Source of the DNA: Parapedobacter deserti
GTDB lineage: Bacteria; Bacteroidota; Bacteroidia; Sphingobacteriales; Sphingobacteriaceae
Assembly (NCBI RefSeq): GCF_042646065.1
Contig: NZ_JBHRTA010000009.1
Coordinates: 124,001 to 188,000, forward strand
Reading direction: 5' to 3'
Length of the DNA stretch: 64,000 bases
This document shows, in pieces, positions 1 to 8,405 of this stretch; the first letter of the stretch is position 1; the number at the start of each line of letters is the position of its first letter. The position numbers were made by a program, and so were the translations under genes. The notes under the pieces were generated by a model, which made no database searches, was not told the origin of the DNA, and worked only from the letters and a program-made list of their open reading frames with translations.

Positions 1-840
1 AAGGTGTCCCCCGCTTTAGTGACTAATGCAATGATTACATCCACGAAAGCAGGGTTGAATATCACGTCAAATGAAATCGAAACTCATTTCTTGGCCGGAG
101 GCAATGTTAACAATGTAATCAAGGCATTAATCTCCGCCGATAAGGCGAATATCCCGTTGGATTTTAAACTGGCTACAGCAATTGATTTGGCAGGACGCGA
201 TGTGTTTGATGCCGTACAGTTATCTGTAAACCCACGGGTGATCAACACACCACCGGTAGCGGCTGTTGCGAAAGACGGCATTCAGCTCATTGCGAGTGCA
301 AGGGTAACGGTGCGGGCCAATATCAACCAACTGGTGGGCGGGGCTGGTGAAGAAACTATTCTGGCCCGGGTTGGAGAAGGAATCGTTTCGACTATTGGTT
401 CTTCATCCAACCATAAAGAAGTGCTGGAAAGCCCAGACCGGATATCCAAAACCGTGCTCTCGAAAGGGCTGGATAGCGGTACGGCGTTTGAAATCCTCTC
501 TATTGATATCGCCGACGTTAATATCGGAGAAAATGTCGGTGCTAAACTACAAGAGGACCAAGCAGAGGCGGATCTTAAGGTAGCGAACGCCCGTGCTGAA
601 GAACGACGGGCAATGGCTGTAGCGGAGGAGCAGGAAATGCGCGCAAAGGCGCAGGAAGCGCGCGCCAAGGTGATCGAAGCAGAGGCGCAGGTGCCGCTAG
701 CCATGGCAGAGGCGTTCCGGACAGGAAACCTCGGTGTAATGGACTATTACCGGATGCAGAATATCCAAGCTGATACGGATATGCGCGGCTCTATAGCTAA
801 GCCGGGAACCGGAACCAGTAAAGGTGATAAGAAAAACTAA
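1..840 (+). CDS. floA: Flotillin-like protein FloA, 5'-truncated by window edge
   Basis: This is the C-terminal 279 codons of a flotillin-like (SPFH/band 7) scaffold protein of membrane microdomains. The reading frame is open from base 1 and ends with TAA at 838-840, so the true start lies upstream. FloA proteins are usually around 330 residues, so roughly 50 N-terminal residues, including the membrane hairpin, are missing. The visible part starts in the SPFH domain (motifs like LAGRDVFDAVQ and ARVTVRANINQLVGGAGEETI). It continues into the alanine/glutamate-rich coiled coil typical of flotillins (roughly residues 180-230 of the visible part), then a short tail ending GTGTSKGDKKN. The family assignment is confident. 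Gene neighbours give no functional hint, and a strong hairpin follows the stop codon. Confidence 0.85.
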   Translation, partial: KVSPALVTNAMITSTKAGLNITSNEIETHFLAGGNVNNVIKALISADKANIPLDFKLATAIDLAGRDVFDAVQLSVNPRVINTPPVAAVAKDGIQLIASARVTVRANINQLVGGAGEETILARVGEGIVSTIGSSSNHKEVLESPDRISKTVLSKGLDSGTAFEILSIDIADVNIGENVGAKLQEDQAEADLKVANARAEERRAMAVAEEQEMRAKAQEARAKVIEAEAQVPLAMAEAFRTGNLGVMDYYRMQNIQADTDMRGSIAKPGTGTSKGDKKN

Positions 841-865
841 AACCCCCCGAGACTAAAACACAAAA

Positions 866-965
866 ACAAAACCCCGGTGATGGGCACCGGGGTTTGTTAC
901 TAACCAATTATAAACCTAAATTATGAAAAGACAACTTAACGTCCGGTGTAATCCGGATTGTTTTC
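866..965 (-). ncRNA. Candidate short minus-strand RNA between floA and kdsC
   Basis: A TATATTTG box (minus strand, 972-979) fits the Bacteroidota -7 element. About 100 bases downstream lies the strong hairpin at 869-895 with a minus-strand T-rich tail. Between them is a small CCGG-ATTACA-CCGG hairpin and no convincing reading frame. The -33 element is poor (TTC). This could be a small regulatory RNA. Alternatively the box may be chance and the hairpin may simply end floA. The rest of the 841-1268 gap shows nothing else I can support. Confidence 0.25.
869..895. terminator. Perfect 11-bp hairpin, probable bidirectional terminator
   Basis: AAACCCCGGTG (869-879), loop ATGGG, CACCGGGGTTT (885-895). 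It lies 29 bases after the floA stop. Reading on the minus strand, the stem is followed by a T-rich run with interruptions, so it may terminate a minus-strand transcript better than floA, where only a short TTTGTT follows. Confidence 0.7.
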
Positions 966-1268
966 GTAGTGCAAATATACCGCTACTTTTTTATTTTCGA
1001 ATGAAGCTATTGTTAACAAATTGTCAAAAGCTCGCGTCGTAATAGCTTGAAAAACTTTCGTCTTGATAGCGACCAAACGCCGTGCCAAATTTCTTTTGCC
1101 TAGACCTCTATCAAATCCGTTGAATGAGGCTATTTTGTGTAATGGAAATGCCTTGCTTGCCTGTAAAACAAGACGGTTTGTAATCCAAACCGACAAGTTG
1201 TTTTTTAAAAAGGAGCACCTTCTATTTAAGTTTTAATGTTATGTTTGGCAGGAATTAATTGCAGTGTC

Positions 1269-1772
1269 ATGTTATTTGATAAATTCAAGCAAGTAAAAGC
1301 ATTTGTATTCGATGTAGATGGTGTTTTGTCAAATGGTGAGATCCTATTGACCGAAAAAGGCGAGCAGCTACGGTCATTCAATATAAAGGATGGGTATGCC
1401 ATGCAACTGGCTGTGAAAAAAGATTATCCAATGGCCATTATTACCGGAGGAAGTTCGATTGGAATAAGGAGAAGGATGGAGGGACTAGGGATCAGCGACG
1501 TATTTACCGGTGTTGATGACAAAACGGCGGTTTTCTCAGCGTGGCTTTCGCTACGGGGATTGTCTCCTTGCGATATCTTGTATATGGGGGATGATATGCC
1601 AGATTTCGCTAATATGAAGACGGCTGGTTTAGCGGCCTGCCCGGCAGACGCGGTGCCCGAAATCAAAGCTGTAGCCCATTATATTTCCTCGTTTAATGGT
1701 GGGATGGGAGCTGCCCGGGACGTTATCGAAAAAGTCATGAAACTGCACGGTGCATGGGTACATAACAATTAA
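1269..1772 (+). CDS. kdsC: KdsC-type HAD phosphatase (KDO-8-phosphate phosphatase)
   Basis: This is a small HAD-superfamily hydrolase of 167 residues. It is predicted to remove phosphate from 3-deoxy-D-manno-octulosonate 8-phosphate in lipopolysaccharide core (KDO) synthesis in the cytosol. Motif I is FVFDVDGVL near residue 15 (both catalytic aspartates present), motif II is ITGGSS, and the metal-binding motif is MGDDMPDFANMK. There is no cap domain, as in tetrameric KdsC enzymes. I chose ATG 1269 rather than ATG 1236, because the extra 11 residues do not resemble family N termini and the standard length is 160-180. It lies directly upstream of maf (12-base gap), probably in one transcript. 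KdsD or KdsA partners are not in the window, so the exact substrate is inferred. Confidence 0.8.
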   Translation: MLFDKFKQVKAFVFDVDGVLSNGEILLTEKGEQLRSFNIKDGYAMQLAVKKDYPMAIITGGSSIGIRRRMEGLGISDVFTGVDDKTAVFSAWLSLRGLSPCDILYMGDDMPDFANMKTAGLAACPADAVPEIKAVAHYISSFNGGMGAARDVIEKVMKLHGAWVHNN

Positions 1773-1784
1773 GTCGAAATATTT

Positions 1785-2360
1785 ATGCGCATAATACTTG
1801 CCTCTAAATCACCCCGTCGTAAAGAGTTGATAGCACTTATCGGTGTCCCTGTGGAGGTTGCTTCGAAGGAAGTGGATGAGTCTTTTCCGGAGCAGTTAGA
1901 ACCGGTGATGGCGGTTCGCCATATTGCAGAGAAAAAGGCAGACGCGTTTGCGGTAGATGTAACAGATGAATTGGTGATCGCTGCAGATACTATTGTAACC
2001 ATCGACGGCTTGGTTCTCGGCAAACCTGAAAGCCATTTACAAGCGGTCGATATGTTGTTAAAGCTGTCGGGTAGAACGCATGAGGTGATCACCGCCGTTG
2101 CACTGCTCCACCATGGAAGTACCTACGTGTTCCATGAGGTAACCGCTGTGACTTTCCGCCCGCTTGATGCAGCTGAAATTAACCATTATATCCACCAATA
2201 CCAGCCTTTCGATAAGGCGGGCGCTTATGGTATTCAGGAGTGGATAGGGATGGTAGCCATTGAGAAAATCATCGGTTCCTATACAAACGTGGTCGGCCTA
2301 CCGACACAACGGTTGTACCAGGAGCTGAAGACACGCTATCCCATGCTCGCCATCCCCTGA
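1785..2360 (+). CDS. maf: Maf/YhdE family nucleoside triphosphate pyrophosphatase
   Basis: This Maf-family protein (191 residues, normal length) hydrolyses non-canonical or house-cleaning nucleoside triphosphates (typically dTTP/UTP or modified bases) to the monophosphate and pyrophosphate in the cytosol. The N-terminal signature LASKSPRRKELI sits at residues 5-16. The catalytic acidic motif appears as AADTIV, followed by LGKPESHLQAVDMLLKLSGR, and the C-terminal GLPTQRLYQEL is typical. It starts 12 bases after the kdsC stop codon and is probably cotranscribed with it. It converges on the TonB receptor gene that ends at 2401. The older name 'septum formation inhibitor' comes from overexpression phenotypes and need not describe the role here. 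Confidence 0.9.
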   Translation: MRIILASKSPRRKELIALIGVPVEVASKEVDESFPEQLEPVMAVRHIAEKKADAFAVDVTDELVIAADTIVTIDGLVLGKPESHLQAVDMLLKLSGRTHEVITAVALLHHGSTYVFHEVTAVTFRPLDAAEINHYIHQYQPFDKAGAYGIQEWIGMVAIEKIIGSYTNVVGLPTQRLYQELKTRYPMLAIP

Positions 2361-2400
2361 TCCGGCTGGCAGTTAAAATGCTGTCATTTGCCGCCTTTTC

Positions 2401-5265
2401 TCACCTGATGCTAAGCCGTACGCCTGCATAGAAAACCCTCCCAGAAATCGGACCCCACAACATTGACGTGTCGAAAAACTCGCTGAACGGCCGGTCAGCC
2501 GCCAAAATCGGGTTTTGTTGAAAGAAATTGGTCAGATTCTCCCCACCAAGATACACATCGATCAAGCGTGCCTTTCCGAATGTTTTACTTACCTGGGCGT
2601 TCATCGTTACGTAAGATCTTGAAAAATTAGGCAAACGGTATGCTGTCGGATTTGCTGCAGTGGAAGGAAGTCGTTTCTGGCCGGTAATGTTCATGGTATA
2701 ATCAAAATGCCAACCACCGCGATGAGTGTTGTAACCCAGATTTAAAAAACCGCGGTGGCGCGCCACTAACGGCCGCTGCTGCAGCTCACCTTCATAGGTG
2801 GTTTTGACATCAAAAAACCGGTAGGCCATACGTGTCTCGAGGTGAGGTAGCGGCATGAACCGAAATTCGGCCTGCAAGCTGTTAGCGTACGACATTCCAT
2901 CCAGGTTGTAAAATGAAAGTTCCCTTGGGTTCTCATAGTCTACCACAACTTGGTTGGTAAAATCATTTCGGAAAAACTCGGTGCTGAAGGAGGCCTCACG
3001 GTGGAAGAGGCGGAAGGATTGATCAACGCTCACGCCGGTGTTCCATGCTACTTCCGGTTTGAGACCGTAAGCATTTTCACCGGCATTGGCTGTCATAATC
3101 CGAACCGTCCGGGAACTGGCAAGTGCCGCCGTGTTTTCAGCGAAGATATTTGCTGTGCGTTGCCCTCTGCCCCCGCTGAGCCGGAAAGTGGTTCCTGGCA
3201 CAGGTTGGTACCGCAGGTGTATGCGCGGCGTGAAAAACCAGCCATACAGGCTGTTGTAATCGCCACGGATACCAGCAACAGCATCAATCTTGTCGGATGG
3301 GCTGTAGGTATATTCAAAGAATCCCCCCGGTACGGTTTCAGTGCGCGCGAACCGCTGGTCGATGTAATGCTCATTATAACGATCATGTAAAAAACTGATG
3401 CCTGTACGGTACCTGTGTACTACAGTGCCGATAATATCCTGGTAGATCAAGTTGGCATATCCGTTGCGTTGGTCGGCATCATAGGTGCGCAAACCGAAAT
3501 AAGAAGTCTGGTCGTACGCCGACCCAGATAGCTGTAGCCCGATACTGCGATGCGTATTCTGTGGGAACACATAGCCTATTTTTGCGAAGACTTCGTAGCG
3601 GTCAATGTCAAACCCCAAACCATAGCGGTGTTCGGTGAGTTTGTCTGCTGCTGGGTTAAAATCAATTTCACCACCCGTTCGGACGTCCCTGAGTACTTTA
3701 GCACCGAATTGAAGTATAAAGCCTTTGCCGTTTTCATACTTCCATCGGCTTACACCAGAAAAGAGGTTGCCTACCGGGACGTCCCTAAATCCATTCTTGC
3801 TGAAATTCATATATTTATTATACATGAAATTGTCGTGCAGTAACAGACCACCGGTCCATCGCTCGTTAAATCGGTGAGATAAGTTGAGGTTAATGTCTGT
3901 ACGGCCCATACTGTTGCCATACGCATTGAAAAAGAGTTTTTCGGACGTTTCGGGTTTCTTCAGCTCTACGTTGATTTGTCCCGCAATATTTTCAAAGCCA
4001 TTTACTACGGATCCGATACCCTTGCCGATCTGGATGGATTCGATCCACGTGCCTGAAATGCTGTTGAGGCCCAATGGTGTGGCCAGACCGCGTGGCCCCG
4101 GGAGATTCTCCACAGTAAGCTGGGTATAGACGCCACTGAGTCCAAGCATCTGGATCTGTTTGCTGCCTGTTACGGCATCGCTGCTGACCACGTCCACAGA
4201 AGCGTTGGTTTCAAAACTCTCACTCAGGTCACAGCAAGCGGCTTTAAAAAGTTCTTGTCCAGTCAGCACCTCCAGCCGGCTGGGACTGAGGGCCGAAATG
4301 TAGTTTGACTTGCGTCGGGCCGAGACCGTCACCTCAGACAGCACATTGCCTTTCGCGGTAACTACTAATACTTCATGTGGGTCAGTGATCTCCACTGTGT
4401 CGGACTGGTGCCCGGCGTAGGAGATAACGAGCTGCTTGAAGTTCTCCTGATGTTCGATTCGAAAAACGCCTGATGCATCAGAGCGCGTGTTCACGGACGC
4501 GTCCTCTAGCCAGTGCACGTTGGCAGATTCGATAGGGCTGAGTTCGCCTCGGTTGTTTTCCTGCATGACAACCCCAGTGACGATATGGTCATGATCATGA
4601 TTGTCAATGCCCGTAAGCCGATGCACATTGTTCTCGTCCCGGTAATGGCAGCACTTGGGTAGTTTATTATAAATGTCCGTGTCGGCGGCTCGGCCCTCCG
4701 TGTCGTGGCCAGCGGCGAGGATGCGTTCCTGGGCAGCTGTGACATTAAACAAAGCTGGATCGAAAGTAAGGGTGAGTAGCTGTGCGCCGGCATCCCAGCT
4801 CGCCTTTTTTAATCCATCACCGTTTGCGGCTTTTTCAATGCGCGATTTGCACATACCGCATACGCCAGAAACTTGGAATGTCGCCGTGTCAACGCTGGAA
4901 ACGTCGGCTATATCATCGGATTGTTCGATACGGGCGTATAGACAGCATTCAGGCAGATTCCGGTACACCTCATCATCCGCTTTGAGGTCATCGACGTCGT
5001 GCCCTGAAGCGGCTATGCTTCTCCGGATGGCATTTATGTCAGTATCCGGATCGTCAAGTGTCAGGTTAAGTTGTTGGGTTTTGGCATCCCATGTGGCAGA
5101 GGCAGCCCCGGCGGCTTTAGATGCCTTTTCGATACGTGCCTTGCACATACTGCAGTTGCCAGCCACGGTCAGGCTATAGTTGTGGTTTTGGGCGACCGCG
5201 ACATTTGATGCTGTCAAGCAAAATACCGCTACCAGCGTATAAGTCAGTTTTTTGAAATAAGTCAT
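2401..5265 (-). CDS. TonB-dependent receptor with two N-terminal HMA metal-binding domains
   Basis: A 954-residue outer-membrane receptor. After a signal peptide (to about residue 26) come two heavy-metal-associated domains. Each has an N-terminal C-x-M-C motif (C38/C41 and C136/C139) and each ends in an LPxCCxY motif (C107/C108, C205/C206). A short histidine-rich stretch (residues 223-227) precedes a carboxypeptidase-regulatory-like domain (about 228-315), then the TonB plug and a 22-strand-type barrel ending in VRLSIR. The architecture predicts import or sensing of a soft metal such as copper, though the metal is inferred. It lies downstream of the HYC_CC_PP gene on the same strand (109-base gap), which suggests one metal-linked operon. 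The HMA domains would sit in the periplasm, where they could take metal from, or hand it to, the plug. Confidence 0.85.
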   Translation of the reverse strand: MTYFKKLTYTLVAVFCLTASNVAVAQNHNYSLTVAGNCSMCKARIEKASKAAGAASATWDAKTQQLNLTLDDPDTDINAIRRSIAASGHDVDDLKADDEVYRNLPECCLYARIEQSDDIADVSSVDTATFQVSGVCGMCKSRIEKAANGDGLKKASWDAGAQLLTLTFDPALFNVTAAQERILAAGHDTEGRAADTDIYNKLPKCCHYRDENNVHRLTGIDNHDHDHIVTGVVMQENNRGELSPIESANVHWLEDASVNTRSDASGVFRIEHQENFKQLVISYAGHQSDTVEITDPHEVLVVTAKGNVLSEVTVSARRKSNYISALSPSRLEVLTGQELFKAACCDLSESFETNASVDVVSSDAVTGSKQIQMLGLSGVYTQLTVENLPGPRGLATPLGLNSISGTWIESIQIGKGIGSVVNGFENIAGQINVELKKPETSEKLFFNAYGNSMGRTDINLNLSHRFNERWTGGLLLHDNFMYNKYMNFSKNGFRDVPVGNLFSGVSRWKYENGKGFILQFGAKVLRDVRTGGEIDFNPAADKLTEHRYGLGFDIDRYEVFAKIGYVFPQNTHRSIGLQLSGSAYDQTSYFGLRTYDADQRNGYANLIYQDIIGTVVHRYRTGISFLHDRYNEHYIDQRFARTETVPGGFFEYTYSPSDKIDAVAGIRGDYNSLYGWFFTPRIHLRYQPVPGTTFRLSGGRGQRTANIFAENTAALASSRTVRIMTANAGENAYGLKPEVAWNTGVSVDQSFRLFHREASFSTEFFRNDFTNQVVVDYENPRELSFYNLDGMSYANSLQAEFRFMPLPHLETRMAYRFFDVKTTYEGELQQRPLVARHRGFLNLGYNTHRGGWHFDYTMNITGQKRLPSTAANPTAYRLPNFSRSYVTMNAQVSKTFGKARLIDVYLGGENLTNFFQQNPILAADRPFSEFFDTSMLWGPISGRVFYAGVRLSIR

Positions 5266-5374
5266 GTGTAACTAGTTTAATCCGTTATTATCGATTTTAG
5301 CGGGTGCAATATCACCACGGTTCCAACTCGAGCGATGCATCTTGCATACTCGACTGCTTCGATTAAGGGATTAA

Positions 5375-5830
5375 TCAGATACGATATGTAGAGAATTGTA
5401 TAAACAACGGAATGCTGGTATCTGGCGGACCGTTGCCTATTGCCATGGAGGGCTGAGTGCCCGATGGCAAGTCTATCACATGAACTAGCGTGAATACGAA
5501 TAACTCCAGCGGGTAAACTTTCGGGAGTTTCTTATCTGTACCGAGCAGGTGCTCCTCGGTAATTTTTTTTGCTTCTATTTTGGCGTTTTGACAGTGTGAG
5601 TGTGATGGTGTGCCATCCGTATCACTACCGTCATCGTCGCAGCAATGTCCTTGTTCATTTTCGGTCAGGTGATGTTCGCACAACGGACATTCGTCATGGT
5701 TTGATATCATAGCCTCGTCTTTCAGGACAATTTTCTGCGGCGTACCGCAGCAATAGTGCAAATATATCGTCGCCCCAGTGGAAGAGACACTGTAGAGAAG
5801 GATCAGCAATATGGAAAACACTTTTGCCAC
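5375..5830 (-). CDS. HYC_CC_PP family small membrane-anchored protein
   Basis: This small protein carries the three motifs that name the HYC_CC_PP family of Bacteroidota: LHYCCG near the N terminus, HCCDD in the middle of a His/Cys-rich stretch, and GPPDTSIPLFI near the C terminus. An N-terminal hydrophobic segment precedes the HYC motif. The family's function is unknown to me. Its members sit beside TonB receptors and HMA proteins, so a role in metal handling is inferred. I chose GTG 5830 (MAKVFSILLI..., 151 residues) over ATG 5917, because a near-perfect promoter overlaps the upstream part (5836-5866) and would put transcription start close to 5830. The next in-frame GTG at 5821 is also possible. 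The gene probably heads the operon with the HMA/TonB receptor. Confidence 0.7.
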   Translation of the reverse strand: MAKVFSILLILLYSVSSTGATIYLHYCCGTPQKIVLKDEAMISNHDECPLCEHHLTENEQGHCCDDDGSDTDGTPSHSHCQNAKIEAKKITEEHLLGTDKKLPKVYPLELFVFTLVHVIDLPSGTQPSMAIGNGPPDTSIPLFIQFSTYRI

Positions 5831-5835
5831 GAACA

Positions 5836-5866
5836 CAAAGGTATGGAAAATCGCACAAGTTTTCAA
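5836..5866 (-). promoter_or_regulatory. Promoter of the HYC_CC_PP/TonB operon
   Basis: On the minus strand: TTG (5864-5866), 20 bases, TACCTTTG (5836-5843). This matches the Bacteroidota consensus TTG...TAnnTTTG completely. Transcription should start near 5830, at or next to the chosen GTG codon, so the mRNA may be leaderless. Confidence 0.65.
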
Positions 5867-5986
5867 GATTATGCATAAAACTCCGAGTTTTAACCAAAGG
5901 AACTTGGCAGCTCCCATGGCAACCCGACCTATTTACCAAGTTTTTCCCATATTAGCTGGTTATTTTGAAGTTATCAAATGCAAACC

Positions 5987-6433
5987 ATGAAAAATTTATT
6001 CGTTTGTCTAACCACGCTTTTTGCAATGAATCTCTCAATAGCGCAGCCCATCCAAACGCGAAGTGTGCCGGCCGTAGTGCTGAACACATTTCAGCAACAG
6101 TTTCCAAAGGCGGGCCGAGTGGAATGGGAGCGGCATGGAGACGGGAACTATGAGGTGGAGTTTACGGTCGGTTTGACCGGCCGCCATCACAAGGTTGCGA
6201 TAAACCATGAAGGGAAAATGCTGATCCATGAGGAGGAAATCGCTTATTACTCACTGCCGGATGCCATCAAGCAACACATCATGGCGGCCTTTGGCGGGTA
6301 CCGTATAGGAGGCGCAAAGAAGATCGAGCAAGGAGGAAACCGGTTGTACGAAGTCGAGCTGGATAGCCGCCATGGAGATCTGGAGATTTATTTCAATGCG
6401 GCGGGACAGGTTCTGAAAAAACAGGTAGAATGA
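5987..6433 (+). CDS. Secreted PepSY-like protein
   Basis: A 148-residue exported protein with a signal peptide (MKNLFVCLTTLFAMNLSIAQ) followed by two copies of a PepSY-like unit. The first starts at VPAVVLNTFQQQFPKA and the second at LPDAIKQHIMAAFGGY. Each consists of a helix and two strands ending in a YEVE/EVEF-type strand. This matches the PepSY-like (DUF2874-type) proteins common in Bacteroidota periplasms. No enzymatic residues are apparent. ATG 5987 is preferred over ATG 5978 because it gives a clean signal peptide. The gene is divergent from the HYC_CC_PP/TonB-HMA operon and may belong to the same metal- or envelope-stress response, but that is only positional evidence. It ends 11 bases from the convergent trpA stop. 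Confidence 0.7.
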   Translation: MKNLFVCLTTLFAMNLSIAQPIQTRSVPAVVLNTFQQQFPKAGRVEWERHGDGNYEVEFTVGLTGRHHKVAINHEGKMLIHEEEIAYYSLPDAIKQHIMAAFGGYRIGGAKKIEQGGNRLYEVELDSRHGDLEIYFNAAGQVLKKQVE

Positions 6434-6444
6434 TATACACCTGC

Positions 6445-7218
6445 CTAGCCCGTCAACTGTTGAATGAACTGCGGAATGCGCTTCATGTAATCCGATTCGC
6501 CCAATAGCCTTACGAACGCGGTGCCGACAATGGCGCCATCGGCATAATCCGTCGCTTGTATAAATGTATCGTGATTGGAAATACCGAAACCGATCACCAC
6601 CGGTCTTTTCAGTCTCATGGCGCGGATGCGCGAAAAGTATGATTCGGTATTTTCAGTAACCGACAGGTTCTTGCCTGTAGTCGCAGAGGAAGAAAGCAGG
6701 TAGACAAACCCGGTGGATAGCTCTTCAATTTTACGAATGCGGGCTTCTGACGTCTGCGGCGTCACTAAGAAAATATTAATAAGCTCGTTTGCCTCAAAAA
6801 GCGGAAGGTAAAACTCTTCATATTCATACAAAGGCAGGTCAGGCACGATCACTCCGTCTACACCCACATCTTTGCATGCCTGGCAGAACCGTTCTATCCC
6901 GTATTGCAGCACAGGATTGAGATAACCCATTAACAATACAGGTATTGACACGCTTTTACGTAGGTCGCTGAGTTGCTCAAAAAGTAGCGACAACGTCATT
7001 CCGTTGCGCAGAGCCACCTCTGAGCTGTGCTGAATGACCGGGCCGTCGGCAACGGGGTCCGAATACGGGAAGCCGATTTCGAGGAAGTCGGCGCCAGCCT
7101 GCTGTAGCGCTTCAGCAATCTCAAGCGTGCTTTTTAAGGTTGGATACCCTGCTGTATAATAAATCGAGAGTAAACGTTTGCTGCCTTTATCGGCAAATAG
7201 TTTATTGATTCTGTTCAT
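6445..7218 (-). CDS. trpA: Tryptophan synthase alpha chain
   Basis: TrpA (257 residues) cleaves indole-3-glycerol phosphate to indole and glyceraldehyde-3-phosphate, passing indole through a tunnel to TrpB. The catalytic glutamate is in DFLEIGFPYSDPVADGPVIQ and the catalytic aspartate in VDGVIVPDLP. The phosphate-binding GFGIS and DGAIVGTA motifs are present, so the active site looks complete. ATG 7218 (MNRINKLF) is chosen, because the upstream in-frame sequence is the end of trpB read in another frame. It begins two bases after the trpB stop codon, indicating tight coupling. It is the last gene of the trpD-F-B-A operon, controlled by the leader attenuator at 10071-10240, and it converges on the PepSY-like gene. 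Confidence 0.95.
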   Translation of the reverse strand: MNRINKLFADKGSKRLLSIYYTAGYPTLKSTLEIAEALQQAGADFLEIGFPYSDPVADGPVIQHSSEVALRNGMTLSLLFEQLSDLRKSVSIPVLLMGYLNPVLQYGIERFCQACKDVGVDGVIVPDLPLYEYEEFYLPLFEANELINIFLVTPQTSEARIRKIEELSTGFVYLLSSSATTGKNLSVTENTESYFSRIRAMRLKRPVVIGFGISNHDTFIQATDYADGAIVGTAFVRLLGESDYMKRIPQFIQQLTG

Positions 7219-7220
7219 GG

Positions 7221-8405
7221 TTAAAACCCAAAGTATTTCATGTAATTGTCCAAGTCCTTGTCGCCGCGGCCCGAAAGACATACTACAACGGTCTCATCGC
7301 CCTGAAAGGTCATTTTTTCCAGTTGCGCCAGTGCATGGGCACTTTCGATAGCGGGGATAATACCTTCCAGTCGCGTAAGCCGTAGACCGGCTTCCATCGC
7401 TTCTTCATCCGTAATGGCGGCGTATGCGGCACGTCCGGTTTTATACAGCCATGCATGCTGCGGGCCTATGCCAGGGTAATCTAATCCCGCGGAGATGGAA
7501 TACGGCTCAATGACCTGCCCATCCGCAGTCTGCATGAGCAGGGAACGGCTGCCATGCAGTACCCCTTCGCGTCCCAGTGCGGTTGTTGCTGCCGACTCGC
7601 CGGAGTTTATCCCTTTTCCTGCCGCTTCCACGGCCACCAGTTTCACGGTAGGTTCATCAAGGAAGTGATAGAACATGCCGACAGCATTACTGCCGCCGCC
7701 CACGCACGCGATGGCATAGTCCGGCGTTGCCCTGCCGGTCTTTTCCATAAGTTGCGTCCGGGTTTCAGCAGAGATAACGGACTGGAATCGCGCCACCATG
7801 TCTGGGTAAGGGTGAGGTCCCACCACCGAACCGATAATATAATGCGTATCCACTGGATTGTTTATCCAATCGCGGAGGGCTTCATTGGTGGCGTCCTTCA
7901 GGGTCTGACTGCCCGAAGTAGCCGCTACCACGTCGGCGCCCATCATCTTCATGCGAGCCACATTGGGCGCTTGCCTTTCAATATCAATAGCGCCCATGTA
8001 CACTACGCACTGCAGCCCTTTAAGCGCACAAACTGTAGCCGTGGCCACCCCATGCTGTCCGGCGCCTGTCTCCGCAATAATACGCTTTTTGCCGAGCCGC
8101 TCTGCGAGTAAAATCTGTCCAATGGTATTGTTGATCTTGTGCGCGCCGGTGTGGTTGAGGTCTTCCCGTTTTAGAAAGATGTTGGTGCCGTAACGTTCGG
8201 AAAGCCGTGCAGCGGGGTAGAGGGGAGAAGGGCGTCCTACATAGTCACGCAGTAGCACATCAAACTCTCGCTTGAAATCTTCACTTTGGATAATCCGCAA
8301 GTACTGCTGACGCAGTTCCTCCACATTTGGATAGAGCATCTCGGGGATGTATGCACCGCCGAAGTTGCCATAGTAACCCTTGTCGTTAACTTGATATTCG
8401 CTCAT
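7221..8405 (-). CDS. trpB: Tryptophan synthase beta chain
   Basis: TrpB (394 residues) is the PLP enzyme that joins indole and L-serine to make tryptophan in the TrpA2B2 complex. The PLP lysine is in REDLNHTGAHKINN, the AETGAGQHGVA loop binds the serine carboxylate, the CVGGGSNAVG loop binds PLP phosphate, and SGRGDKD lies near the C terminus. It is a canonical TrpB1 type by length and motifs. ATG 8405 (MSEYQVNDKG) is preferred to GTG 8408. Its start overlaps the end of trpF by 20 bases, which suggests translational coupling. It is part of the attenuated trpDFBA operon. Confidence 0.96.
   Translation of the reverse strand: MSEYQVNDKGYYGNFGGAYIPEMLYPNVEELRQQYLRIIQSEDFKREFDVLLRDYVGRPSPLYPAARLSERYGTNIFLKREDLNHTGAHKINNTIGQILLAERLGKKRIIAETGAGQHGVATATVCALKGLQCVVYMGAIDIERQAPNVARMKMMGADVVAATSGSQTLKDATNEALRDWINNPVDTHYIIGSVVGPHPYPDMVARFQSVISAETRTQLMEKTGRATPDYAIACVGGGSNAVGMFYHFLDEPTVKLVAVEAAGKGINSGESAATTALGREGVLHGSRSLLMQTADGQVIEPYSISAGLDYPGIGPQHAWLYKTGRAAYAAITDEEAMEAGLRLTRLEGIIPAIESAHALAQLEKMTFQGDETVVVCLSGRGDKDLDNYMKYFGF

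Noticed and set aside
936..1196. 86-codon frame on the minus strand between floA and kdsC
   Set aside because: It has no recognisable domain. It also overlaps the -7-like TATATTTG box used for the candidate RNA.
7554..8111. 185-codon plus-strand frame opposite trpB
   Set aside because: It lies entirely within the trpB gene on the other strand, which is well supported by motifs.
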